Source of the DNA: Eutrigla gurnardus
Lineage: Eukaryota; Chordata; Actinopteri; Perciformes; Triglidae
DNA: 64,000 nt
NCBI GenBank assembly: GCA_963514095.1
Contig: OY741271.1
Span: 14,786,772-14,850,771 of the forward strand
Direction: 5' to 3'
A model generated the notes under the pieces. That model searched no databases. It was not told where the DNA came from and saw only the letters and a program-made list of their open reading frames with translations. The stretch's first letter is position 1. Each line of letters begins with the position of its first letter. Positions 12,521-25,790 of this stretch are shown here, one piece after another. A program made the position numbers and the translations under genes.

Positions 12521-14040
12521 AAAAATATGTAATACTAATCTATCGACCAAGTGTAGTAGTACACAATAATTTAGTCATGTAATAAATAACATAATATACA
12601 TTTGTTGAATCCATTATATTAATGCACACTGCATTCGAACATCCAGGACAATCATGCACCTTACTTACTACCATAGCGATGCCCACCTGCCTTACACTCA
12701 AGTACAGTAAAGCCTCCTCCACTGAACCAGATGTTAATGACTCCATCACATTTGTTGTTGACTTATGAAGTTAAAATAAGGGGTTTTCTTTTAAAGGGAT
12801 TTCCTACTTTACAACAATTAGTCAAGCCTTCAGTTATACATATATAATAAGTTACTAGGGCAGCAAAATAATCTATTCAAGGATGCTTCCAGATTCAAGA
12901 GCTGCTTAAAAAGACTATATAGGTGATGCAGCGAAATTCTTCTTATTCTAAAATAAGTTTTGTTCCTTTATGGTTTACTAATGATCTGTAACACACTTGA
13001 ACGATATAGTTTGTTATGATACGTGGCATTTAAAAACCATTTGATTAGCGTGGTGGCGCTGGAACATGGATGGCAGTGTCATTGGCAGTAAAACAGAGTT
13101 TTTGAGTTGTCACATCACGATAAAACTCTTACTACTACTCAGTGTGGAATTCATTTGTGTCTCGTTTTGACCGCTGAAGTAATTTTTGGACTTTTAGCCA
13201 CAAGCGATGAGTGGAGAAGTTCCCTGACTAACAGATTGGTGTGACAACAAGCACAGACGGAGTTTGACAACTCAGAAGACACCACATTTGACAGCTCTAG
13301 TCTAGAACTAGTTTCCCTCAGATCCTCTACTTTCATTATGTATATGTACATTTATTGAGTAGTAAAACTACATTTCAGTAGGTTGAAACATTTAAGCTCA
13401 AATATTGCAAATACAGCAGATATGAATCAATTCATATTCATGGAACGTCTAATTAGTGCCTCAATTCTTGTAATGCAATTAAACAGAGTTTAATGTTCTG
13501 TTTAAACTGGGCTTTGATTTATTTTTTAATGTAAATGAGGATCTGCCTGTAAAAATCAAACCTAAAATCTAGTCCAATACAAGTTCTTTCAGATTTTAAT
13601 CGGGTTATTCAGGAGTGTATACAACGTTGTGGGCCTATGAAGAGCTCCGTCAAAAACCTGTTCCTTTGGTCTTTTGGTTTAACAGCCTCTCTAAACGGTC
13701 TCCCACATGTGGCAGGTTTCCGTCCCGGGAGACGGCGTGCCTTCACCTGACCTGAACGTGACCTTAGCAGACCCACTTGTTCAACACCTGGGTGCTTCGT
13801 GAGGAGGGTTGCTCCCTCCCTCTCCCACACAGGAAGTGATTCCCTTTCCCCAAACAACGCAAACATCTGTAGGATAAGCAGAGACGAGAGAGACGGTTAA
13901 GACTTCTCAAACGACACAGGAAGCTGTCTGATAAGCTGACAAGGAATTGAGAGAGAGAAATGAATGTAGCCTCTCCTGCTTTTTGAAGTATTTATGAGGA
14001 TCTTCCACTAAGACTGAACTTCTCACAGATATGAGCGTCA

Positions 14041-14114
14041 GCCCAGGTAGAATTTATTTCACCCACTCGAGCTTTAGAGCCCAGGTAGAATTTATTTCAC
14101 CCACTCGAGCTTTA
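14041..14114. repeat. 38-bp tandem duplication
   Basis: The unit beginning GCCCAGGTAGAATTTATTTC occurs at 14041-14078 and again from 14079. The second copy is identical for 36 bases before it diverges. It is a recent local duplication in non-coding DNA. Confidence 0.9.
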
Positions 14115-14425
14115 GGATATTCATATTTCAATAACATTAAGAGCAGCAAAAACGGACCCATAAACTGAGCGTGGAGCGTTTTCTCTTGATCCAGGGCGTC
14201 CTGGCACGACAACTGTCCTGTTGCACGTATCAAACAATAATACTATACATGTATTGTACTTAAGAAACTTGTCGCATGTCTTTCATACAAATATGCTATC
14301 AAGCAAACCCTACATTTGTCTTTTAATAGATTCATCATGTGCCACCTAACACAACAAGCTATCCTTCTCAGTCTCTCACACCCACATGTTCTCATTCACA
14401 AACACATGAACACGTAGAGAAGCAG

Positions 14426-14428
<3 letters not shown>

Positions 14429-14473
<45 letters not shown>
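14429..14473. repeat. (AC)n microsatellite
   Basis: Perfect AC run. Confidence 0.95.
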
Positions 14474-14476
<3 letters not shown>

Positions 14477-14854
14477 TAAGCTACCCTGAGAGGGAGTGCT
14501 GTATTGGGTTTTCTTCAGGAAGTGCGGCTCCTCCAAAGCTCTGGTCAGATGAAAGGCGAAGAGCCGTATCGATCGGCCCAGAGTGAGGGTGGGGGGTGAT
14601 GGAGCGAGCGGTGCGTGTGTTTGTGGAGGAGCGGGTGGGTGGGAGGGAGGGGGCGGGAGGGGGGGGCAGAGCCTGTGGTGTGTCTGCCTGATGCAGGGCT
14701 GCCAGCCAGGCGAGGAGCAAAAGGCCAGAGGGGTACGGTGGGCTGAAAGAGGGGGGCCGCGAGTTGTCGCTGTGGCCCCGTGGCTCCACCGTAACCCCCT
14801 GGCCCCTCAGTGGAGAATGTACAAGCACATACACACACCCAAACACGTGCATGT

Positions 14855-14855
<1 letters not shown>

Positions 14856-14900
<45 letters not shown>

Positions 14901-14957
14901 CGCCAGCATCAGTCTGCTGTTGTTGATGAGAGCTGTCAGAGAATGGAGCAACATGAC

Positions 14958-15014
<57 letters not shown>
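14856..15014. repeat. (CA)22 then (GA)26 microsatellite pair
   Basis: CA run at 14856-14899 and GA run at 14962-15014, separated by about 60 bases of unique sequence. Confidence 0.95.
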
Positions 15015-15015
<1 letters not shown>

Positions 15016-17276
15016 AAGACAAACGCACAAAACATTTTTCATCTGCTTATCTTGCGTTGCTTTTAGGATTCTGTATCCTTACGTTTTTTTTTGTAGAACA
15101 TCAGAAACTGAAATTCTCTAATATTGTCCAAACACAATGTGAGCTTTGCCTAAATAAGATTTTGACTTGAAAGAGTTTATAAATCAAACCACATATTTCA
15201 GCTGCCAACCACTTGCTTTTGCATATTTTTCAGCAAAAATCCTTCAACAACATTAATTTGATGTGATACTCTCCTTTTTAACGCATAGACAAAGCTAAAT
15301 TCAGTACTGCGAATGTGAGATGTTCTTATAATGTTCTTCATAAAATGCTCAAGGAAAAGCAAAAATGTAGTTTTATAAAAGTAGCTGAAACCTCGAGGCG
15401 TTAGATGGTGTCGCCATGGGCACACTTAACCAGACAAGCCATTTTCTGGATGGGCTGTATGAATAAATACAAGTTAAACAGTTGACTTATTTTACATCTA
15501 AAAATCATGTGAGCAGCGATTGGCTCGTATTGCAGCAGTGAAGTCTCGTCCCACTGCTCCATCTGTGTCTCTGCACCGGAAACAGCCCAACAAACCACAG
15601 TCTTTAGAGGCTGAAGCTGGTTTGACCTGTGAATGCATACATTTGTGTTTTGCACCTAATGGAAACAATGTAGAAATAGACAAATAAGTGGCTGTGGTGT
15701 GTCTAACTTCTCCCTGGGAGTCTTATCAGATTCGTTTGAGCCAACGCAGGACCATATGTGGACTTGGGCTGGGAGTGCCCGACCCTCTGTGCTCTGCGCC
15801 CCGGGGGAGAGATCGGCCAGGGCGGCTCGCTAATTGAAATGTGTTGGCGACTCATCGACGTCTCGGCTCCAGTTTCTGGGCTATTTCGAACCGCAGTGCT
15901 GATTGCTGGTTTCACATCACACAGAGGAAGAAAAAAATCAATAGTAGCTGGGAGAGCGAGGGTTTATTCTTTGCAAGCAGACATTAATGCTTTACAGGGG
16001 AGGGTTTGATATTTATCATTTGTCATTTCGTCTCTGCAGATCATCCCGAAGCTGGAGAATATATCTAAATTGCTGATAGTGACACCACTTGTGTAGAGTT
16101 TCTAAAAAATAAAAAAAAAGGATCCAGATCCAGTACAGCATTCACATAGCTGGCCAGGCCAAGTCATTGCAACTTTTTCAATTTCCCTCAAAACTTCTCC
16201 AGAGTTTCTTTTTCATGTTTTTCAACAGAGCGAAGCACTCGTGACCTCCGGTGAGCACCGTAGGCACCTCGTTATGGAAAAGTGGCTCATATGATTTACA
16301 GGGACTTTGCTTGTGTTTTCAGCGCAGCACGATTCAGAAGGTTGAAGCTTTCGCTGCTTTCCAAAGGCATCAGTGTGCTTGTAGACTGTTTCTTTTATTT
16401 CTGTGTAGATTGTCGGCTGTAGTAAAGTGATCATTTTGCAGTTCAGTGGACGGAGCATGGCTAATTTAACATTTGCGATTGAGGAAATATTTTTTCTTCC
16501 TAAAATGGCTTGTTTTCTTCACAAATAAAGAACAAAATGAAGTCACACTTCAAAAAGTCTTTGGTTTCTAAATATCGCTGAATCTCTCAAACATCATTTA
16601 ACATCCAAGTCTTTACCACTTAGATCGTCAAGTAGACTGCCATGCATTTAACTAAATAACCCCGACAATGTCCGCCTTTAGAGCTGGTAATGTTGGCCAT
16701 TGTTTTGATCTTTTTTCTCACAGATTCCAGGGGCCTAATTTGGTATTAAATTATAGTCGTATATGGCACTGCCCATATCAATGAGTTCTGTTCTTATTGC
16801 ATTGTTTGAAATCACCAAGTCGGATCTCTTGAAGGCTAATGTAGCCTACTATCTAGGCTTTGGCTGCTGGTGCTGCTACCCTTCAAACACAGAGTGAGCC
16901 CTTTGAAAAATGGATTGCGGAAGAGATAAGAAATAATTTATGTTCCTATCACTGCCTCGCACAAATATGGTGGGGAATACTGTGCCAATAACTCCCACAA
17001 ACTCAGAGAGGCACGCTATCTTTTACTGCACAAATTATTAACGGCGCTGGGGAGGAAGGGGAGACGCTGTGCATTTTTTGCTAGATAGACCTGGCTCATT
17101 GCTCGTTGAAGCTTTGAGTTCACCACCGTGCTTTCTAATCAAAGATGAGGACTCCTGAAGTGAAAACTGAATAAACAATGATGTAGGATTTTTAATTTTT
17201 ATAATTTCCGGCTTCGTCATAACGTGAGTGAAAGTTTCATTTAGACAAAATGAGAGGCTGTGAGATCGTTATTTTC

Positions 17277-17317
<41 letters not shown>

Positions 17318-20300
17318 AGGGAATAGAGGGAGGAGGGGGAGGCAGTCCAAAGGGGAGTGTTGAGGGAGGATGCTCGGGGTCGGGTGTCCGCTTGCCTCTG
17401 TCGGCTGGCGTTGACAGCTACAGACGCTGGTCTAAAATGAGAATCCTCTTGGGCCGCCTGCCTGCCCATCCAGCAAGAAAATAAATCCCATGTGGAAGAG
17501 CCGCTGTGTGGGATCACAGACAGCCGCCTGACCCCCCAGATCCGCCGGGGGAGGCCAAGGGCGCCGGCACGACAGCAACCCCTCCCCCCCACCCACCGCC
17601 CCCGCCAGGGTCTAATGTTACTCTGCCTGCTTGCCAACTCTGAAATTCTGGAGGACCGTGTTGGTCCCACACTAGTTCAGTTTTAAAACAGATTTTGGGA
17701 GAATAGTTGACCGAGAGCTTTGGTGAAGATTTAGCTGAAGGCCCTAGGTTACACCACAAAAATAGCACCAAGGTCTCGCTGTGCTTCCCGGGCCGTACGC
17801 CGTCTAAAATGTTTTGAAACCTAAAACGAAGGGGAAATTTGACTTAAGCCTTATTGAAAAAGGGGCTGGTGTGGTTGCTGGTGTTCAGATACTGCACATG
17901 GTGGCCAAAAAACACAGCCTGCTGAGCAATTAGAGACACATACTGGGGATAAAAAGTTTTGAAATATGATGTGGTGTTTAGCACTACCACCAGATGGAGG
18001 GTATTGAAATGCCAAATTTAGGGCTTTCTCTTGTCGGAAATTCACATTTTCACAAATCTTTCCCCGTTCTAATGTATGATGTTTCTCCATGTCTGCTAAC
18101 ATGGGACACTCGCAGCCCAGAGACTCCATCCCCTGAAACATTTTCTGATATTAAATTCCACAAATTCCAATTTCGGAGAGCTACCCTCCCTTCAGGACCC
18201 TTGAGAAGTATCATGTCTAGATAAAATTAGAATGAGTCAGCAAAAGGTAGCAGGGGAGCTTATAGATTTAACGAGTATTAATGACTACAACAGAAGGTTG
18301 ACCTGAAGCAAGAGGTGGTGTTTAGCTTTTAGTTTTTTAATAAAGAATAGAGAAAGATGAAATAGTGATCCATTCATTATGTGGGCGATCCACTGTCATG
18401 TGCAGGTTAGCAATGTGATATCTATATCATGGCAGATATTGGTTACATTACGTCCATAACAGGAAGTCATTCGCTCTTTAGAAGTAAGGTTGTGGTGGAT
18501 TAGTGTGTCCAGTTCACACAGGAGACCACAGTTTGTGTCGTTTGCAACCAATATTTAATTTTGTTAAACTAACTGTGCAATGGTAACCCTAAATGTCCCC
18601 TAAACCTAAAGTTACCTAACCATAACACCTTAACCATAGTGTGCCATAACAACTTGGGTTGCACTATATATTGTTTCAGCATCAACACTGGAATGTGTGC
18701 ATGCACGATGGTCACATCGCAGCCCGCATGATGTCTACTAATCATCTCAAACACGTCACGCTACAACATTTTTGCCGCTTGATATGAAAGGAAAACTTGC
18801 ATGGTTCTGATTTTCCATGATCAGTGTTTCCCATGAATTACATACAGTCTAGGAAGGCCTGCCAGAGGTTCATAATGCACCATGTATATTTACACTTCTC
18901 AAGGGGTGGGGTCCAGGTTTCCCCGGGGATTGGACTTTTTTTTTTGCCTCGTCATCACCATTTATATTCAACCAATGTGTTTATGATTCAATTGTTTAGA
19001 GCACACAGTAGTTTATCTAGCCCCATCATTGCTCCCAAAGTGCATCACATTGATGCATTTAACTTTAGAAAGTAACCTACAAAATTCAGCGTGAAATTCC
19101 TGTATTCCTGTATCACAATATATGGAGCAGAAAAAAATATTGCCATGCCTATTTTTTCCCCAATATCGTGCAGCTCGTACAACAAGTAATTTCCTAACAT
19201 CAACGATACCATAGTGGCCATGTGCAGAAATCAATGTTTTTGAGTGTTTAATAATGTGTTGGTTATCTGGATGGCAGCAGTTTTCATTGAAACGGCACAG
19301 AAATTGTTCTGCGAAACCAATCAGCAGTGCTCTGTGGATTAGTAAGTGTCAAGTACACTGGTTTTAGAAGAGAGTTTGAATGTAATATTTCAATGCTGTG
19401 AGCACCACAAATATAATTCCATTTTTCTCCTTTTGGGTGGTGAAAGAAATCTCAGACACTAGTAGGCCTGTCCCATAACCTGTTCAAAACCACCAGAACT
19501 ATTTACATGGCTCGATACCAGTGGTGTTGTTCAGTACGACTCCGAGTGACCGTCAGTAAATCTCAGGTAAACTGCTATATTGAATCACCAGTCACAGCTC
19601 CCCTCACTTGTCAGCTCAGAGGTGACCGCTCAGGGGGCATTTCCTTCCTTGTTAAACGACCACAAAACACTGAAACAATCATAATTGGATAACTCTGTCG
19701 TCGATAATGCTGCCGAGCTATTAACCTTATATGCAGCGCTACTTTTGTATGTGGAGTGAATGTGACAGCTTGGGCTCTCAGCGGACTGAATGTATGACTG
19801 GACTGAAAGTAAGGTGTTCCCACGGTGATGCATTCACCTACTGTTGGTCCTACAGAATTTAATTTGAACTGTGATGCAACCGATTAGCTCATAGGGGGAA
19901 AAAGTTACTTATCTACTTAGACATTGACAAATCTGTAAACCGAATAGAAGAAAATGATCTGAATCAGGAAAGCTATTTGTGATTTCCACCCGATAAGATA
20001 CCGAGAAAATACTACTAATTTCAAATCTGGGTGGACTGGCTCCTCATGTAGCTCTCTGATTCACAGAGCATGTGACCAACTACAGAAACCCTGTTTAGTG
20101 GCCTAAGTTACGATGGGCCCCAGTACACACTATTGTGACAGGCCCTCATGCAAACACACTTACATTTATTTGAATAGTTTAATAGTTTATGTAGAATAAA
20201 CATATTATGTAGCTACTATCACTACTGAGTATTTTACCAAATAAAAACAATCTAATAATACCATGACCGATGTGAGTTTGACTTTTTGAGGGCATATAGA

Positions 20301-20639
20301 GCAGATGGCACCTACGTCAAATGAATGTGAGTTGCAATGCATTGTTGGAGCGCCGGCTATCTCCAAGGGCCCCCCGACCCCATGGGCCCGAGAGCCACAG
20401 CGCCGCCTGAACTGTCTATATTTAAGTCCAGACTCCCGGAAAGTTTATAGAAGAAGAACTCGTGGGTTAAATGAACTCTAATTGGGTTGAATCTCCAGTC
20501 GTTGACTAAACACAAGAAGAAAAAACTTAAGTGGCTTATGCGTCTTTATCATCTCTTATATTTATATGGGAGGATTGGACAAGACATACTTCTTAGACTT
20601 TCTAAAGAAATTCATACTCGCTTTAAATAGTTAATTACT
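15015..20639. other. gene-free upstream stretch
   Basis: No exon recognised. It holds a (GT)n tract at 17278-17315 and a GC-rich patch at 17330-17600. 15740-16010 is a non-repetitive, moderately GC-rich block that may be regulatory. 18230-20400 is AT-rich with nothing identified. Confidence 0.6.
17278..17315. repeat. (GT)19 microsatellite
   Basis: Perfect GT run. Confidence 0.95.
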
Positions 20640-20990
20640 CTCGCCTTGTCTCCGGCGGCGTCTGGATGTGGGGGAAGAGACGGAGACGCTTCTGTCTCTC
20701 TTCCTTTCTTTTTTCCAGTAGGGGCAGGCCTATATATTTTGCAGCTCATGTCTGAAAGGCTGGCTCCAAGCGCCAGGGGTGGGCTCTCGCTCTCTGATGG
20801 TTTTCCAGTGAGTATTTGTCAGGTCAGACTGTGCACCGCCCGGCGGTCTCCGCTCCTCTCCCCGGGTTATTTATTACCTCTCTCCCCCGCCGCCAGCGCT
20901 GCGGCTCCGGGGCCGCTGCCAACAACGGCGCAGAGGCGGGGGCCGCGTTAGGGGGGTTCCCGTCGGACGGCGCGGGGAAAGGAATGGACA
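20640..20990. promoter_or_regulatory. CpG-rich patch 6.3 kb upstream of samd11 start codon
   Basis: CpG-dense sequence such as CCGCCGCCAGCGCTGCGGC and GGCGGGGGCCGCGTTAGG. It could be an upstream promoter or CpG island. No exon border can be assigned. Confidence 0.3.
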
Positions 20991-23919
20991 TGTAATGCGT
21001 TTCGAGGATGGACAGAATTTCAGGCTTATAACACGGCAAAGGAACCGTCCTTGACATTTTCAGTAAACATCCTTTATAGTTTGCATACTGATCTCACGGG
21101 GCTGACGGGCTGTGAATTATTGGATTGTTTATTAAGTTCCGAGTTTTTTTTTTTCTCCCATTTTTTTTTTGTGAAACCCCAAACTAGTGACATGTTGTAT
21201 GGCTCAGTAGATCACAGTAGATCACCATTAGTGCTGACATTATTACTAAAGTAATAGATTATCAGAGAAGTAGAAAATGAATTGCCAAAAGTTTTGATAT
21301 AGTTTTGATCGTTTTGACTTAAATGGAAAGATTCGGTGCTTTTCTCAGTTTCCTATGGCAGTAAATCAAATAACTTTGGGTTTTGGACCGGCCGCATTAA
21401 ACCATTTGAAGATGTCACCTTGGAATCTAAATCATGATGGACATTTTTAGTTTATTCTGACATTTTATTGGCTAAATGATTAGGAAATAAATGATCTACA
21501 ATTTAATCAATAAGGAAAATAATTACTATACTCAATCACCATAGTTTGTCCATGTTAATGTTGATCCATGATTCCGGCGTACAGACAACAGCCAGACAAT
21601 TTCCATTATATTAGAAGACAGCCTACATTACCCACATCAACTTAGCTATAGCCTAATATTCAATATTGTCAGAAGAATCATATTATGATGATGGCGATAG
21701 TGTAACATGTTTGTATGTTATCATGTCTCTCAATATCGATTAGTTGTCCCACCTAAAAACTGTAAAGGGATGAATTGTGCTTTGTTTCTCGATAGTTTGT
21801 CTTTGTGTGAATATTGATGAAATCTGCCACTGCTGCAAATAACGACGGTGTTCGCTGATGCTGTTGGTTTCAGACCCTGAGAAACCGAGTTGGAGTTTTG
21901 TTGACTCACCAGATTAATCACTCTTGAAACTGCATTCAGTTATAGAATGAGAAAACACCAGTGCAGTTTATATTCTTGCATTTTGAGAAACGGGCTTGGA
22001 TCTTCCTTTTAAGTTGATCAGTTTTTCTGTCAAATTTAAAACCTGCTCTATTAAAAGCTCATTCAATAAACTAGCAAAGTTAGCTGCTAATAGACACGGC
22101 AAGATACAGGTTAACTATAATGATATACTAAACTGTTATTTCCTAATTTATTGTTAACTCATGGGGTGTAAACGGTGTGGGTTTATCTGAGGTTATTATT
22201 TTCTTTCTTTCTAGACGCACAGGACTCACACCGTAGTAGCAAAGAAGCAGGAAAAGGTTGAGCTAGAAAGGTTAAATAAGGTTTCCCCGACACATCAAAC
22301 ATCTTTCTGAAAGAGACACAAAGTCTGATGGAAAAATCGACTCAGTTTACACCGAACCGATTTCTGAAGATATGAGAGCTGAATTGTCGTAAGTTTGGGG
22401 AACCCCTCCGTGATGAGCCATCAAGAGTGAGTCACCGTCAGGTACCGGGGACTGGGCGTAGGAGTGGGCGTTGGGTGTCCCCTTTATGACTGGTTTCACC
22501 AGGGCTCTCCCGATGGTGCAACTTCCAGCACCAACGCACACATCAACAAGGTTTCCATTGAGACATTTCGATGCGGCGAGGGCTGGTTGGGTGAAAGGGC
22601 TTCTCGTCTGAAACGTTGCGTACCACTTCCTAGAAATGGCTTTGTAAACATATGCCATAAATGTCAGCTGCTCATGATTTGTCACTGCTTCTGCTCGGTG
22701 CACTCACCAACACGTGGGATGTGACATTATTGGTTGAAAAATGTTACCTTTCGATTTTATTTTTCAGGCCGTGTTCACATTTAAATCTAGCTTTTTGGAG
22801 TATAAGTGATTTCAGGTCACTGTGTTCTTCTTTAGCTGTGAGTGTCTCTTGAAGGGATCAGGATCGGGATGAGACTCTCTTCCTGATCCACAAACCCACT
22901 AATTCTATTACATTCCCACCAGACCTCACAGCTCCTCAATCCCAAAAGGACAAAATGTCAATCTTGGGTCCGTCACTGTCTTTGGTGAGGTAGCTGGCAT
23001 GTGTTTTTGTAAATGTCTGCTGTGTGTTTTTGCCTGTCGACTGTAGGCATTATACCAGTCCTGGCCAGGCTGTGGTCTCTGGCCTTCCCGTGCACTGTTT
23101 CCGCCTGCGGTGTGGCGTGCCTCCTTCCTGTGTGTGTCAGAGGCAGTTTGGCCTGATTTATAGGCCCCTGACACACGGCGCTTTGGACCCCGCCTCTGCC
23201 GCTGGAATGACTATTCCATGTGTTGGTGGTGGATCCACCTGGGTGGTTCTCCACTGATGGGGGTCAGATGTGGTCCTGCTCGTAAGCCTCAGGAGCTCAG
23301 GGGGAACATACCCCGCGGACAATGTGGAGAGAAAGTGCTTTCAGAAAATGTGGTTCCAAGCTGAGGAGGTGTTACTTTAGCCGAAGCACAACGTTTGCAG
23401 CACCGATCGCACATATTTATGGTGTGATGAACACCTGCTTACTCAACATTTAATACAAATACAAAACGTTGATTGAGCGGTTAGTTTAATATTAAGGGGG
23501 ATGTTTGCTCATTTCCAGGTTCATACTTTTATATGGGGTTCCAACAAGAACATGTTTACATGCTTTAATGTTTAAAGGTGTTAAAAAGTGGCCCCTCCTC
23601 CGAGGCTCAATGAGAGAGAAAGGGAGAAAAGTGATGGCCGAGTGAACGAAGAGCGGAAGCGGCATTTAGCGAGAACACAGCAGTGAGTCAGAGAAATAAA
23701 ACGTTATTTTCTAATTGTTTCACGGCGGTTACGTTCTGAAGCACTAATAAACACACCCACACCTCAGCTCAGCCCTGCGGGAAGGTGCCACGTTGCCGGG
23801 TTTTTAATGAATGCAGCTGAAGGGCAGGCTTCATCCTGTCTGCTCGGCTTGTGTCTGTAAACAGACGCAACGCTGCTCTGCACGCAGCAGAGGAGAGGGA
23901 GAGGAGCCGGGGAAAAACG

Positions 23920-24240
23920 TTAACAACCCGTTCTCGTCCGTCCTATACGGACCCCCGGTATCTGACGGGGCTGAAGTGGGCCTCGTGCCCATGGATGTAA
24001 CGCTCGTGCCTCGGTCTCGCATCAAGGGACGCGATAAACAGCGGTATTTGACGACCTGAATGGGCTGCACACCCTGCTGATTGGCTGAATGTTCCACCCC
24101 CATGTGGTGCGCAAAGGCGCTGACGCCCAGAAACGTCCCAAACAAAGCAAAATACGAAGAAAATAGAATATACAGGCAGAGGGGCAGAGTCTTCGTAGAT
24201 AGTAGACATCCCCACTAACATCTCGCGGGTCATAAATGAT
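23920..24240. repeat. possible dispersed repeat fragment
   Basis: GC-rich stretch including GCATCAAGGGACGCGATAAA and GGTATTTGACGACCTGAATG, which resemble a fish interspersed repeat from memory. No coding signal and no defined ends. Confidence 0.25.
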
Positions 24241-24279
24241 GATTGAGGGGGTTAATTTGTATGGATGCTGATGTTTGCA

Positions 24280-24560
24280 TACTATACCTTTTTTAAAGAA
24301 TTTTCTTTTCTCATCTGACTAAATCTGTATTCACCTTTTGTCTGAAACGCTCCGTTTTAGCATGTTGTGACGTAACTGTGTTGCTAGGCAACAGCTTTGG
24401 TTCATGTTTACTTCCTGTCAGCTGATGTGATTCACATGGCACTGCAACCAGAAATAAACTGGGACACATTTGGAATGTTTTGAACTGTGAAATAGTTTAT
24501 ATATTGTATATAGTTGTGACATCACAACGGTACGGAAAACCTGACTGCTTAATGTAACCC
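24280..24560. repeat. probable dispersed teleost repeat with embedded X-box
   Basis: Contains GTTGCTAGGCAAC, TTTACTTCCTGTCAGCTGAT, AACTGGGACACATTTGGAAT and GTTGTGACATCACAA in the order I remember from a multicopy fish non-coding repeat. Boundaries are uncertain. Confidence 0.4.
24380..24392. promoter_or_regulatory. candidate RFX X-box (within a repeat)
   Basis: GTTGCTAGGCAAC fits the X-box half-sites with a 1-base spacer. It is probably part of the dispersed repeat at 24280-24560, so its presence may reflect repeat ancestry. Confidence 0.35.
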
Positions 24561-25070
24561 TTAGACTTGTTTTACAATAAATAAATAAAAAAAATCTTGC
24601 TTTTTACAATACGGGACCTTTTTTAAAGAGTTTAACTTCATGGATTCAAGGACAATCGACACAGGAATTCACAACGGACATAATTTGCTACACAAGAAAA
24701 TCCAAAACAAAAGCAGTGGGGCTTTCCTGCCTTTTCTCTGGGCAGGAATCATGGCTGGCATCATATTATTAGAAATTTGACATTAGGGATTGACTATGTT
24801 TGAGCACCAAGCATCATTGATGTAAACAGAGTCCACCTCCTCTCGTCCCACCGGAGTCCTTGTTAATAAACAACCAAAGCACTTTGATCAATGTTCAATT
24901 GTTGGTCGTGTTTGAGAGTTTAAAGCACATCTGCACTGACATACTATTTTGCTATTTCAAAGTGAAACATTTCGCATTTAGTAATATCCGAGCAGACAAC
25001 ATCTCGTCTCCTGATGCTGTAGATTTGTACGTTTCTACGTAGGAGGCATTATGTGTTCGGGTCGTCCATC

Positions 25071-25790
25071 AGTCCATTCTCGTGAACGTGAGATCTCAGG
25101 AACTTCACATTTGACACAAATGTCCACACGGACTCAGGGATGAAATGCTTAGATTTTGGTGGTCAAAGGTCAAGTTCGCTGTGGCCTCATCTGCATCCCG
25201 TTCTCGTGAAAACAATATCTCAGGAAAGCCTTGAGGTAATGTGTTAAAATCTGGCTCAAACATTCACTTGCACTCAAACGAACTGATACTCATTTAGTGG
25301 TCAAAGGTGACTCTCACCTCACAAAGCAGGTTTTCGGCCATAGTGCAAGAATTCATACACTAATTATGACCAGAAGCAGAAGTTTCATAGGATATAATGA
25401 GGACATCTCAGACAGACGTGGCTGTAAACTGCAACATGACTGGTTGGCGGAGGCAACGCAAGCAGTAATTCTAGTTTATAATATATTTATTAAGGTGTAC
25501 AAGATGACCTTTTGTTACATTTTAATGGCATCCTATACTGACTTTTTTTAAAACTTTTTTTTGCCTCTACACAGCGACAACCGTGACTGGAGGCTTTATT
25601 CAACATCACCATCCATCTGTCCGGTCCGTGAACGTCATATCTCAGGAAGGCCTGAAGGGAATGTCTTCAAATTTGGCACAAATGTCCACAAACTGATTAG
25701 ATCCTGGTGGTCAAAGTTCAAGGTCACTTTATCATCCCGTCCTGTGAATATCTCAGGAGCGCCTTGAGGAAATTCCAGTTGTATTTAGAA
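25071..25790. repeat. degenerate tandem/nested repeat block
   Basis: Several diverged copies of one unit. ATCTCAGGAA/ATCTCAGGAG occurs at about 25092, 25218, 25639 and 25748. GACACAAATGTCCACA or GCACAAATGTCCACA occurs at about 25113 and 25676. TGGTGGTCAAAG followed by TCAAG occurs at about 25158 and 25707, with a further TGGTCAAAGGTGA at about 25297. I recognise the pattern as a common teleost interspersed repeat. The block is non-coding. Confidence 0.6.

Larger units (their letters stand above)
9571..14428. other. gene-free upstream stretch
   Basis: No exon recognised. It includes a candidate regulatory block (11110-11290), the hairpin at 11697, a repeat remnant (12400-12520) and the 38-bp duplication (14041). 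Elsewhere AT-rich with nothing identified. Confidence 0.6.

Noticed and set aside
22464..22724. 86-codon open frame upstream of samd11
   Set aside because: Cys-rich by chance with no recognisable domain, and an overlapping frame of similar length lies on the other strand.
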